A stretch of 64,000 nt of DNA. Origin: Brevibacterium aurantiacum. GTDB lineage: Bacteria > Actinomycetota > Actinomycetes > Actinomycetales > Brevibacteriaceae. A model generated the notes under the pieces. That model had not been told where the DNA came from. It made no database searches and worked only from the letters and a program-made list of their open reading frames with translations. Below are positions 47,289 to 55,485 of the stretch, piece by piece (position 1 is the first letter of the stretch; the number at the start of each line of letters is the position of its first letter). The stretch is from contig NZ_FXZB01000009.1 of NCBI RefSeq assembly GCF_900169065.1, positions 62,001 through 126,000 on the forward strand. Reading direction: 5' to 3'. The translations under genes and the position numbers were made by a program.

Positions 47289-47453
47289 TCAGGCCGCCAG
47301 CGGCGTGATCTCACGCAGCGATGAGCCGGTGAAAAGCACGACGCGGCCGGTATTGTCACTGATCGTGACTGTGCCGTTGCGGGTGCTGATCTTCGGATCA
47401 ATCAGTCCTGCATGCTCAATGGCACGCTGGACCCACAGTGGGAACTGAGTCAT
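47289..47453 (-). CDS. Small uncharacterised protein (54 residues)
   Basis: An unrecognised small gene. ATG 47453 is preceded by AAAGGAGG at five bases' distance, one of the strongest Shine-Dalgarno sequences in the window. The protein starts MTQFPLWVQRAIEHAGLIDP, then alternates short polar and hydrophobic stretches (GTVTISDNTGRVVLF) that look like two to three beta strands, and ends SSLREITPLAA. No signal peptide, no membrane helix, no Cys. A hairpin terminator lies downstream, so it is probably a single-gene transcript. A 63-codon frame on the opposite strand is its shadow. Confidence 0.75.
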   Translation of the reverse strand: MTQFPLWVQRAIEHAGLIDPKISTRNGTVTISDNTGRVVLFTGSSLREITPLAA

Positions 47454-47816
47454 CGTTCCCTCCTTTCTTAGCTACTTCGTCGAAGGGCATGCATCAACGC
47501 ATGTCATTCTCATTGTTTTCGTGGTGGCGACGGGGCAGTCGCCGAGGTGCCGGCCGCGAACCGCGTGAATCGGAAGCTGGCCTGCTGAAATGTCACCGTG
47601 GTGTGGGTTGATCCTTCACGGTGGGGGATCTGCGATTCGAAGTGAGACAGTGTCCGTGGCGAATCATTTGGTATGTCGAACCTGGATCTGAACTCTCACT
47701 CGTGGGCGACGTGTCATCGTGCTCAGTGGATCAGATGGTTCAATGAAGCAGGACAACTTCGAACGCAAGACACCAGCTTAACCGCAGTGGAAACGAGAAG
47801 TCAAAACGGCTATTGA
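47454..47816. other. Intergenic region (363 bp) between small gene and D,D-carboxypeptidase
   Basis: Contains the promoter region of the small minus-strand gene, including an inverted repeat CATGC-N6-GCATG (about 47490-47505), and on the plus strand a probable gene remnant described separately. No intact gene seen. Confidence 0.5.
47580..47800 (+). pseudogene. Possible remnant of a neutral zinc metallopeptidase 3' end
   Basis: Translated pieces in two plus-strand frames resemble the C-terminal end of KPN_02809/YpfJ-type metallopeptidases, which reads roughly VGDDRIQ, then VNPESFTHG, then SAQRxRWFxxG. Here one frame gives SFTVGDLRFEVRQ and WYVEPGSEL after a stop, and the other gives HRAQWIRWFNEAGQ. 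Both frames are broken and no start is present. The match is by eye and short, so this is tentative. Confidence 0.25.
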
Positions 47817-49079
47817 TCAGCGGGGAATCTTGCCTCGACGCAGCCTCACCAGGATGATGAGCGCGGTGAGCAGAAGAGCTGCCGCAACCAGCAGCATTCC
47901 GATGGGGAGCAGCGTCTCATCAGAGACGCCGAGCGTCTTCGACGAGGTTGTGGAATCAGAGGCCACTGCACCGTCGCCGGACTCCACCTGGTCGCCGACT
48001 GCTGAATTGTCATCTGCGTCGGCTCCGCCGGCATCGCTGCCGCTCTCCGAAGCGCTCGGGTCGCCACTGGGCGTCACTGTCTGGCCGACCGGGACGGTCT
48101 GCAGAGATTTGGGATCCTTCTGGGCGAAGTCCCATTCGAGGAGGTCGACCGCTGCCTGCCGGGAGTTATTGTCGATTCCGAGCATCGTCGAGACGACACG
48201 GCGGCCATCACGTTCTGCCACCGCGATATACGCGCCCTTGGCCTGACGCGTGAACCCGTTCTTCAGCCCGAGCCCACCGTCGACCTGGCCGACGATCTTG
48301 GTATGGTTCTGAATCTCGTAGCCCTTGAACTTCTCCTTGGTATCCGGGTTCTTGCCACCCGGGAACTTGTAGGTCTCGGTGTCGATGACGCTCATCAGAT
48401 AGTCGTTCTCACACACCGCCCACGCCAGTTTCATCATGTCTGCGGCAGTCATGTACTGATTCTTATCGTCGAGGCCCGAAGTGTTCGCCGCGTGAGTGTT
48501 CGTCATCCCCAGCTCTTCGGCCTTCTCGTTCATCAGCGCCACAGCCTTGTCCTGACCGCCAGCGGCTCGCCCGAGCGCATTCGCAGCATCGTTGGCACTC
48601 GACATCAGCATTGCGTGGAAGAGCAGATCCACGGTGTAGTCGTTCTTCTGCATGAGACCGACCTTGGTGCCGTCGATCTCCATGTCCTCGAACTCTGCCT
48701 CAACCTTCTGCTTCGGATCGTCGAGGACCTCGACGAGCGCCAGGGCGGTGAGGAGTTTGATCGTCGATGCGGGGGCATGCTTCTTGTCGATGTCATGCGC
48801 GACCTGGAGCTCACCAGTGTCGAGGTCTCCCACCAGCCATGACGTTCCCACCGGCGTCGGTGGCTTCGAACCGTCGCCGAGGTCGGCCGGAGACTCGTAG
48901 ACCTTCGCCTGTGTCTCCTCCGGTTGGCTCAGACCGTGCGAGGTGCCGGGGGAGAGGACCAGCTGAGCCCCAATCAGCAGCAGAGCGATGGCGGCACTGA
49001 CGATGAGTCGAAGTCCTGCCCGAGGTGAACGGGGGAGGACCGCTGTACGCGTCGGAGAAGAAGGGTGGTGAGAACGCAT
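47817..49079 (-). CDS. D-alanyl-D-alanine carboxypeptidase (S11 / DacA-like)
   Basis: Membrane-anchored low-molecular-weight penicillin-binding protein that trims peptidoglycan pentapeptides. The 420-residue protein has an N-terminal helix (about 23-45), the active-site SxxK (S105-K108 in ASTIKLL), SxN (SAN, about 161-163), and at the third motif KNG (273-275) where most members have KTG. A Ser/Asp/Gly-rich linker leads to a C-terminal helix (IGMLLVAAALLLTALIIL) and basic tail. ATG 49079. Confidence 0.88.
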   Translation of the reverse strand: MRSHHPSSPTRTAVLPRSPRAGLRLIVSAAIALLLIGAQLVLSPGTSHGLSQPEETQAKVYESPADLGDGSKPPTPVGTSWLVGDLDTGELQVAHDIDKKHAPASTIKLLTALALVEVLDDPKQKVEAEFEDMEIDGTKVGLMQKNDYTVDLLFHAMLMSSANDAANALGRAAGGQDKAVALMNEKAEELGMTNTHAANTSGLDDKNQYMTAADMMKLAWAVCENDYLMSVIDTETYKFPGGKNPDTKEKFKGYEIQNHTKIVGQVDGGLGLKNGFTRQAKGAYIAVAERDGRRVVSTMLGIDNNSRQAAVDLLEWDFAQKDPKSLQTVPVGQTVTPSGDPSASESGSDAGGADADDNSAVGDQVESGDGAVASDSTTSSKTLGVSDETLLPIGMLLVAAALLLTALIILVRLRRGKIPR

Positions 49080-49182
49080 CGCACCAGTCTACGACCGAGG
49101 GGAACTGGGAGCTTTCAGGAAACTCGGTGCGACTGGGCACAACTTGCGCCACCCACCAACATCCACCCCAGGGAACGCGAAA

Positions 49183-49213
49183 GGCGGCCGTGCACGAAAA
49201 GTGCACGGCCGCC
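49183..49213 (-). terminator. Terminator after sdhB
   Basis: Perfect 13-bp stem GGCGGCCGTGCAC (49183-49195) / 49201-49213 around GAAAA. Read on the minus strand it is followed by TTTCGC. Lies 22 bp past the sdhB stop and ends the sdhCDAB transcript. Confidence 0.8.
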
Positions 49214-49234
49214 TCGGCGATGGTGATCGTCAGA

Positions 49235-50032
49235 TCAGAATGCGCGCTGCAGGACTGCCTGCTTCACCTCGGCGATGGCCTTGGTGATTTCGATGCCACG
49301 AGGGCAGGCCTCGGTGCAGTTGAAGGTGGTGCGGCAGCGCCACACGCCTTCCTTGTCGTTGAGGATCTCCAGGCGCATGTCTCCGCCCTCGTCACGCGAA
49401 TCGAAGATGAAACGGTGCGCGTTGACGATGGCTGCCGGTCCGAAGTACTGGCCATCGGTCCAGAACACGGGGCACGACGAGGTGCACGCAGCGCAGAGGA
49501 TGCACTTGGTGGTGTCGTCGAAGGCCTCACGCTGCTCGGCCGACTGCAGACGTTCACGCGTCGGCTCGTGACCGGAGGTGATGAGGAACGGCATGACCTC
49601 ACGGTAGGACTGGAAGAAGGGCTCCATGTCGACGATGAGGTCCTTCTCCAGAGGCAGACCCTTGATCGCTTCGACAGTGATCGTCTTGGAGGTGTCAAGA
49701 TCCTTCAGCAGGGTCTTGCAGGCCAGACGGTTGCGGCCGTTGATGCGCATGGCATCGGAGCCGCAGACGCCGTGGGCACAGGAGCGACGGAAGGACAGCG
49801 AACCGTCCTCTTCCCACTTGATCTTGTGCAGGGCGTCCAGGACACGGTCGGTGCCGTACATCGTGACCTTGTACTCCTCCCAGTGCGCCTCTTCGTCCTG
49901 TTCGGGGTCGAAGCGTGCGATCTTGAAGGTGCAGTCGAACGACGGGATCGAACCGCTGTCGCCGGCCACATGGTCGGGCAGGTCGATCTTCGAAGCCGGC
50001 TCCGGGGTTTCGGTTGAGGTATCGGTGCTCAT
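49235..50032 (-). CDS. sdhB: Succinate dehydrogenase iron-sulfur subunit
   Basis: Electron-transfer subunit of complex II. The 265-residue protein has the three cluster motifs in order: RSCAHGVCGSDAMRING with a later Cys for the [2Fe-2S] cluster, CILCAACTSSCPVFW and CTEACPRGI for the [4Fe-4S] and [3Fe-4S] clusters. ATG shares its A with the sdhA stop (TGATG). Last gene of the operon. Confidence 0.96.
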   Translation of the reverse strand: MSTDTSTETPEPASKIDLPDHVAGDSGSIPSFDCTFKIARFDPEQDEEAHWEEYKVTMYGTDRVLDALHKIKWEEDGSLSFRRSCAHGVCGSDAMRINGRNRLACKTLLKDLDTSKTITVEAIKGLPLEKDLIVDMEPFFQSYREVMPFLITSGHEPTRERLQSAEQREAFDDTTKCILCAACTSSCPVFWTDGQYFGPAAIVNAHRFIFDSRDEGGDMRLEILNDKEGVWRCRTTFNCTEACPRGIEITKAIAEVKQAVLQRAF

Positions 50033-51792
50033 CAGTACTTACGCTCCATCGGCTGGTAACGGGTGACGATGACGGGCTTCGTCTCCAGACGCATGCCCTT
50101 GATGCCGTCGGTCTCGGAATCAGGATCGAGGTAGGTCATCGTGTGGTGCATGAATCCCTCGTCGTCACGGTCCGGGAAGTCTTCTCGGAAGTGCCCACCG
50201 CGTGATTCCTTGCGGTGGATGGCGGCGACGGAGATGACCTCGGCGAGTTCGAGCAGGAAGTTCAGCTCGACGGCCTCGAGGAGGTCGAGGTTGAAGCGCT
50301 TGCCGCGATCCTGAATGCCGACGTTGTTGTAACGTTCACGCAGTTTCGCGATCTCGTCGAGCGCTTCACGCAGAGTCTCGTCCGTGCGGAAAACCTGGAC
50401 GTTGGCGTCCATGAGCTCCTGCAGATCCTTGCGGATGGCGCCGATGCGTTCGGTGCCGTCTGAGGTCCGCATCTTCTCGAGCAGTGCGACGGTGTCGTTC
50501 TCGGCAGCCTCGGGCAGTTCGACGAAGTCAGCGGTCTTCGAGTATTCTGCGGCGGCGATGCCGGCGCGCTTGCCGAAGACGTTGATGTCGAGCAGCGAGT
50601 TCGTGCCCAGACGGTTCGAACCGTGCACGGACACGCAGGCAACCTCACCGGCGGCGTAGAGGCCGGGGATGACGTTGTCGTTGTCCGCGAGAACCTCGGC
50701 ACCGATGTTGGTCGGAATGCCGCCCATGGCGTAGTGCGCGGTCGGGAAGACCGGCACCGGCTCCGTGTAGGGCTCCACACCGAGGTAGGTGCGAGCGAAC
50801 TCGGTGATGTCGGGCAGCTTGGCATCGATGTGCGCAGGCTCGAGGTGGGTGAGGTCGAGCAGGACGTAGTCCTTGTTCGGACCGCAGCCGCGGCCCTCAC
50901 GAACCTCGTTGGCCATGGAACGGGCCACGATGTCACGAGGAGCGAGGTCCTTGATCGTCGGGGCGTAGCGTTCCATGAAGCGCTCACCGTCGGAGTTGCG
51001 CAGGATAGCGCCCTCGCCACGGGCTGCCTCGGAGAGCAGGATGCCCAGACCGGCCAGGCCGGTCGGGTGGAACTGGAAGAACTCCATGTCCTCAAGCGGG
51101 ATGCCCCGGTTGTAGGCCACGGCCATGCCGTCACCGGTGAGGGTGTGGGCGTTCGAGGTGGTCTTGAAGACCTTGCCCACGCCGCCGGTTGCGAAGACGA
51201 CCGACTTGGCCTGGAACAGGTGGATCTCGCCTGTAGCCAGTTCGTAGGCGACGACGCCAGCCGGACGGCGGACCCCGTCGACCTCGGTCATGGCCAGGTC
51301 GAGGACGTAGAACTCGTTGTAGAACTCGACGCCGTGCTTGACGCAGTTCTGGTACAGAGTCTGGAGGATCATGTGGCCGGTGCGGTCGGCTGCGTAGCAG
51401 GAGCGACGGACCGGGGACTTGCCGTGGTCACGGGTGTGACCGCCGAAGCGACGCTGGTCGATCTTGCCTTCTGGGGTCCTGTTGAAGGGCAGGCCCATCT
51501 TCTCGAGATCGAGAACGGCGTCGATGGCTTCCTTCGCCATCACCTCGGCGGCATCCTGGTCGACCAGGTAGTCACCGCCCTTGACGGTGTCGAAGGTGTG
51601 CCATTCCCAGTTGTCCTCTTCCACGTTCGCCAGTGCGGCGCACATGCCGCCCTGGGCGGCACCTGTGTGCGAACGGGTCGGGTAGAGCTTGGTCAGGACT
51701 GCGGTCCGGGCACGCTGGCCCGATTCGATCGCTGCGCGCATCCCGGCGCCACCGGCACCGACGATGACAACGTCGTATTGATGTACCTGCAT
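50032..51792 (-). CDS. sdhA: Succinate dehydrogenase flavoprotein subunit
   Basis: Catalytic subunit oxidising succinate to fumarate. The 586-residue protein has the FAD-binding GAGGAGMRAA at the N-terminus, the covalent-FAD histidine in RSHTGAAQGG, the substrate loop HPTGLAGLGIL and the active-site arginine region GSNRLGTNSLLD. Coupled to sdhB by TGATG, 10 bp after sdhD. Confidence 0.96.
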   Translation of the reverse strand: MQVHQYDVVIVGAGGAGMRAAIESGQRARTAVLTKLYPTRSHTGAAQGGMCAALANVEEDNWEWHTFDTVKGGDYLVDQDAAEVMAKEAIDAVLDLEKMGLPFNRTPEGKIDQRRFGGHTRDHGKSPVRRSCYAADRTGHMILQTLYQNCVKHGVEFYNEFYVLDLAMTEVDGVRRPAGVVAYELATGEIHLFQAKSVVFATGGVGKVFKTTSNAHTLTGDGMAVAYNRGIPLEDMEFFQFHPTGLAGLGILLSEAARGEGAILRNSDGERFMERYAPTIKDLAPRDIVARSMANEVREGRGCGPNKDYVLLDLTHLEPAHIDAKLPDITEFARTYLGVEPYTEPVPVFPTAHYAMGGIPTNIGAEVLADNDNVIPGLYAAGEVACVSVHGSNRLGTNSLLDINVFGKRAGIAAAEYSKTADFVELPEAAENDTVALLEKMRTSDGTERIGAIRKDLQELMDANVQVFRTDETLREALDEIAKLRERYNNVGIQDRGKRFNLDLLEAVELNFLLELAEVISVAAIHRKESRGGHFREDFPDRDDEGFMHHTMTYLDPDSETDGIKGMRLETKPVIVTRYQPMERKY

Positions 51793-51802
51793 GTTTCTCC
51801 TT

Positions 51803-52255
51803 CTATGCGGCCGAGCAGAACGACGCCAGCAATGCGGGGTCGGCTCCGGCCGGGCAGGGATCGAATGTGAAGATGACGAGCGTGCCGAGCACGATGACGA
51901 TGATCGAGGCGATGTAGAGGATCACCTGGAGAGCCATCCTGGTGCCGGGCTTCTCGGCATAGTCCATGATGATGGTGCGCAGACCGTTGGTGCCGTGCAG
52001 CATAGCCAGCCACAGCATCAGCAGGTCCCAGATCTGCCAGAACGGGCTGGCCCACTTGCCGGCTACGAACCCGAAGTCGATGGCCTGGACGCCTTCGCCG
52101 GCCCACAGGTTCACGAACAGGTGGCCGAAGATGAGGATGACGAGGACGACGCCCGAGATGCGCATGAACAGCCATGCGAACATTTCGAACTTCGACCGTG
52201 TTGATTTGTGGCGCGAGTAGCCGGTGCGCGGAGCCGGGATCGATGTTGTGCTCAT
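51803..52255 (-). CDS. sdhD: Succinate dehydrogenase membrane anchor subunit
   Basis: A 150-residue membrane subunit with three helices (LFMRISGVVLVILIFGHLFV; MLWLAMLHGTNGLRTI; VILYIASIIVIVLGTLVIF). The His in FGHLFVN is the likely heme/quinone-site ligand. ATG 52255, one base after sdhC's stop. Assignment as D rather than C follows gene order. Confidence 0.88.
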   Translation of the reverse strand: MSTTSIPAPRTGYSRHKSTRSKFEMFAWLFMRISGVVLVILIFGHLFVNLWAGEGVQAIDFGFVAGKWASPFWQIWDLLMLWLAMLHGTNGLRTIIMDYAEKPGTRMALQVILYIASIIVIVLGTLVIFTFDPCPAGADPALLASFCSAA

Positions 52256-52256
52256 G

Positions 52257-52634
52257 TCATCCTCCGAACGTGTGCATCAGCTGGCGGGGGATGAAGGCGA
52301 TCATGATGATGAGCCATACGACGATGACTCCCCAGAACAGCTTCTTCTGATTTTTCGGTCCACTCTTCGAGAAGTCGACGAGAATGACGCGAAGACCGTT
52401 GAACGCATGGAATGCGATTGCGGCAACGAGTGCGATCTCGCCGATGGCCATGAACGGTGTCTTATACGTTCCGATCACGGCGTTGTAGGCCTCGGGTGAG
52501 ACGCGGACGAGTGCAGTATCGAGCACGTGGACCAGCAGGAAGAAGAAGATTCCGACGCCTGTGACGCGATGCGCGACCCAGGACCACATTCCTTCATTTC
52601 CTCGGTACAGAGTGCCCGTAGACGCTTTGGCCAC
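52257..52634 (-). CDS. sdhC: Succinate dehydrogenase cytochrome b556 subunit
   Basis: A 125-residue subunit with three membrane helices. WVAHRVTGVGIFFFLLVHVLDTA is the SdhC signature region (cited in part: HRVTGVGIFFFLLVHVLD) with the conserved heme-ligand His in LVHVLD and a second in AFHAFNGLR. GTG start with GGAGGA six bases upstream. First gene of sdhCDAB. Confidence 0.92.
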   Translation of the reverse strand: MAKASTGTLYRGNEGMWSWVAHRVTGVGIFFFLLVHVLDTALVRVSPEAYNAVIGTYKTPFMAIGEIALVAAIAFHAFNGLRVILVDFSKSGPKNQKKLFWGVIVVWLIIMIAFIPRQLMHTFGG

Positions 52635-52998
52635 GGAGCATCCTCCATCTTGGATTAATCGACTGTGTACATCAAGAAACTACGCCGAACGCCGCCTGGT
52701 TGCCAGTTGAGCCACGCCTGAGCGTGGTGGATCACATTAACTTCCTGGCAGTTCCCTCATAGTCGCGATGTCCAGATACGACGATTTTCGATTACAGAAC
52801 AATCATATGCCCTAAAGAATCGCTTCGCCGGGCTGACCTGGTGAGTCGGTTCCCACGCCGAGGCGGGTGCGGGCTGAACGTGGAAGTGCAGCTGATGTAT
52901 CAGATGTCGAACCCAGGATCGAGAATTCCGGTTCTCCTCACCCCGACACGGCGGACAACATCGGTCAGAGCGTGACCGAACTTTGAGACACTGATGAT
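52635..52998. other. Divergent region between sdhC and manC (364 bp)
   Basis: No gene seen. The sdhC side carries a hairpin CCACGC-CTGA-GCGTGG (52712-52727) that would be in the sdh leader, and an AT-richer stretch (about 52775-52815) that may be the sdh promoter. manC begins with GTG and only a weak Shine-Dalgarno. Confidence 0.5.
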
Positions 52999-54114
52999 GT
53001 GAACACACACTTCCACGCCATCATCCCCGCCGGCGGATCCGGAACCAGGCTCTGGCCGCTCTCTCGCAAGGCATCGCCGAAGTTCCTCCACGACGTCCTG
53101 GGTACGGGCCGGAGTCTGATCCAGTCCACCTGGGATCGAGTCGCCCCGCTCGTGGGCACCGAGAAGGTCTGGGTCGTGACCGGGCAGAACCACCGCGACC
53201 AGGTGGCCGAGCAGCTTCCCGAGATCTCGGTGGACAACATCCTCGCCGAGCCCTCCCCGAAGGACTCCGCTGCCGCGATCGGTCTGGCCACCATGCTCAT
53301 TGCGAAGGAAGACCCGGACGCGATCGTCGGCTCATTCTCCGCCGACCATTCGATCACCAACGTCGACGAGTTCCGGCTGGTCATCGACCAGGCCTGCGTC
53401 GCCGCAGAGACCGGCGACATCGTCACCGTCGGCATTATGCCCCGCAACCCTGCCACCGCCTACGGCTACATCGAAACCGGTGATCTGCTGGGGCTCAAAG
53501 GCGCACCGACTGCCCGCCGGGCCCTGGCCTTCGCCGAGAAGCCGGCCGCGAGCACGGCACGTGCCTACGTCAACTCCGGTCGCTACCGCTGGAACGCCGG
53601 CATGTTCATCGCCAAGGCCGCAGCCCTCCTCGAGGTCCTTGAGACCGAGGACCCGACACTGTTCGCGGGTTTGTCGAGGATCGCCGAGGCCTGGGGGACC
53701 GATGCCCAGGCACAGGTGCTCGCCGAGGTGTGGCCCGGGTTGGAGAAGCGCGCCATCGACTACGTCGTGGCCGAACCCGCTGCCGCGGCCGGACGAGTCA
53801 TCGTCATCCCCGGCGACTTCGGCTGGGATGACGTCGGCGACTTCGACTCCGTGGCCCGTCTGCGCCAGCCGGTGGCGGGAGAACCTGCCGGGGTCATCTC
53901 GATCGGTCAGAACTGCGACGTCCTCGAAATCGACGCCTCCGGTGTCGTCTTCTCCGAATCCAAGCAGCCGCGCACGGTCGCGATCGTCGGCCTCGATGAC
54001 CTCGTCGTCGTCGACACCGAGGACGTCCTGCTCATCACCTCGCGGTCCCATGCTCAGGATGTGAAGAAGGCGGTCTCGGCCGCAGGTGAACGCGGACTCG
54101 AGGACCTGCTGTAG
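52999..54114 (+). CDS. manC: Mannose-1-phosphate guanylyltransferase
   Basis: Makes GDP-mannose from mannose 1-phosphate and GTP. The 371-residue single-domain protein has the nucleotide-binding signature PAGGSGTRLWPLSR (about 10-23), a metal/product loop with SFSADHSI, FAEKPAAS and RWNAGMFI, all typical of the family. It lacks the C-terminal isomerase domain of bifunctional ManC. Supplies mannosyl donors for lipoglycans and phosphatidylinositol mannosides. A 102-bp gap separates it from the next gene. Confidence 0.93.
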   Translation: MNTHFHAIIPAGGSGTRLWPLSRKASPKFLHDVLGTGRSLIQSTWDRVAPLVGTEKVWVVTGQNHRDQVAEQLPEISVDNILAEPSPKDSAAAIGLATMLIAKEDPDAIVGSFSADHSITNVDEFRLVIDQACVAAETGDIVTVGIMPRNPATAYGYIETGDLLGLKGAPTARRALAFAEKPAASTARAYVNSGRYRWNAGMFIAKAAALLEVLETEDPTLFAGLSRIAEAWGTDAQAQVLAEVWPGLEKRAIDYVVAEPAAAAGRVIVIPGDFGWDDVGDFDSVARLRQPVAGEPAGVISIGQNCDVLEIDASGVVFSESKQPRTVAIVGLDDLVVVDTEDVLLITSRSHAQDVKKAVSAAGERGLEDLL

Positions 54115-54216
54115 GAACGCACGCATCTCGCAGTGTGAGGAGAGGCGTCTGCGGAGTGTGTCGAAATTGGTCGCAGTGCGCCCAAATGTGACGCGGAGTG
54201 CTTAGCATTGCAGTCA

Positions 54217-55443
54217 ATGTCTCAGATATCCGAACCGCGCCTCGCCGGCGTCGCGCCCCCAGAAGGACCAGACGTGATCAGCTCGACCATTGCTGAGATC
54301 GGTGCCGAACTCATCGATTTCCGCCGCGATGTCCACGCACACCCGGAACTGTCCTTTCAGGAGTTCGGCACCACCGACAAGATCGTCGCACGCCTCGAAG
54401 CGGCCGGTCTGTCACCTCGGCGCCTTGAGAGCACCGGTGTCGTGTGCGAGGTCGGTGAAGGACCGCTGGCACTGGGACTGCGCGCCGACATCGATGCGCT
54501 GCCCATCGACGACCTCATTGACGAGGACTTCGCCTCAACGGTGCCCGGCGTCGCCCACGCCTGCGGCCACGATGTGCACCTGACCGGCCTCGTCGGCGCA
54601 GCCATCGCCTTGCAGCGACTCCACGAATCCACTCCCGGCGGACTCGGCGGGCGTGTGCGGCTGATCTTCCAGCCCGGTGAGGAAGTCACCCCGGGCGGTG
54701 CTCTGCGCGTCATCTCCCAGGGCGTCCTCGACGACGTTCCCGAGGTCTACGCCCTCCACTGCGACCCGAATGTCGACGTCGGCAAGATCGGCTCCCGCAT
54801 CGGGGCCATCACCGCCGCCGGCGACACCGTCATCATCCGCCTCTCCGGTCATGGCGGACACACCTCACGACCCCACCTGACCGAGGATCTCGTCTACGCC
54901 TTGGGCAAACTCGCCACAGACCTGCCCTCGACGCTGGGCCGCCTCATCGACCCGCGCCACGCGATCTCCCTCGTCTGGGGCGAGATCAGCGCCGGCCACG
55001 CGGCGAATGTCGTCCCCAGCGAAGGCATCCTGCGCGGAACCCTGCGCTGCCTCGACGTCGACGGCTGGAATCAGGTCGCCGAGGTGCTGCCGGAGCTGGT
55101 CGAGCGCATCGCCGGCCCGTACGGAGTCACCGTCGACCTCGACCATCGCCGAGGTGTGCCGCCGGTGGTCAACACCGAAGACCAGGTCGCCCTCATCGAA
55201 TCCGCCGTGCGCGGAGAGCTCGGCGAGAACTCCGTCCAGCTGACCCCGCAGTCCATGGGCGGAGAGGACTTCGCCTGGTACCTCACCCACTGCCCTGGAG
55301 CGCTCGTGCGCATGGGCACCCGCACTCCGGGGGGAAAGACGTACGACATCCACCAGGGTGATCTCCTCATCGATGAGGACAGCGTTGAGATCGCTGCCCG
55401 CATCTTCACCGCGACCGCACTGAAGGTCCTGCAGCGAGACTGA
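54217..55443 (+). CDS. M20-family amidohydrolase (AmiA/AmiB-like)
   Basis: A 408-residue zinc peptidase or amidohydrolase. Motifs: FRRDVHAHPELSFQEF, GLRADIDALP, HACGHDVH with the metal-binding Asp-His, FQPGEEVTPGGA and the late GGEDFAWY. The family hydrolyses N-acyl amino acids, indole-acetyl-amino acids or similar; mycobacterial relatives (AmiA1/AmiB1) lie in a comparable neighbourhood. ATG 54217 preferred over TTG 54208. Substrate unknown. Confidence 0.88.
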   Translation: MSQISEPRLAGVAPPEGPDVISSTIAEIGAELIDFRRDVHAHPELSFQEFGTTDKIVARLEAAGLSPRRLESTGVVCEVGEGPLALGLRADIDALPIDDLIDEDFASTVPGVAHACGHDVHLTGLVGAAIALQRLHESTPGGLGGRVRLIFQPGEEVTPGGALRVISQGVLDDVPEVYALHCDPNVDVGKIGSRIGAITAAGDTVIIRLSGHGGHTSRPHLTEDLVYALGKLATDLPSTLGRLIDPRHAISLVWGEISAGHAANVVPSEGILRGTLRCLDVDGWNQVAEVLPELVERIAGPYGVTVDLDHRRGVPPVVNTEDQVALIESAVRGELGENSVQLTPQSMGGEDFAWYLTHCPGALVRMGTRTPGGKTYDIHQGDLLIDEDSVEIAARIFTATALKVLQRD

Positions 55444-55485
55444 TGCCGTACCGGGGACTCAGACAGAACCGATAATCTTGGAGAC

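Noticed and set aside
47257..47448. 63-codon plus-strand frame
   Set aside because: Shadow of the 54-residue minus-strand gene, which has the ribosome binding site.
50623..51870. 415-codon plus-strand frame over sdhA
   Set aside because: Antisense to sdhA; translation is Gly/Val/Asp-rich with no motif.
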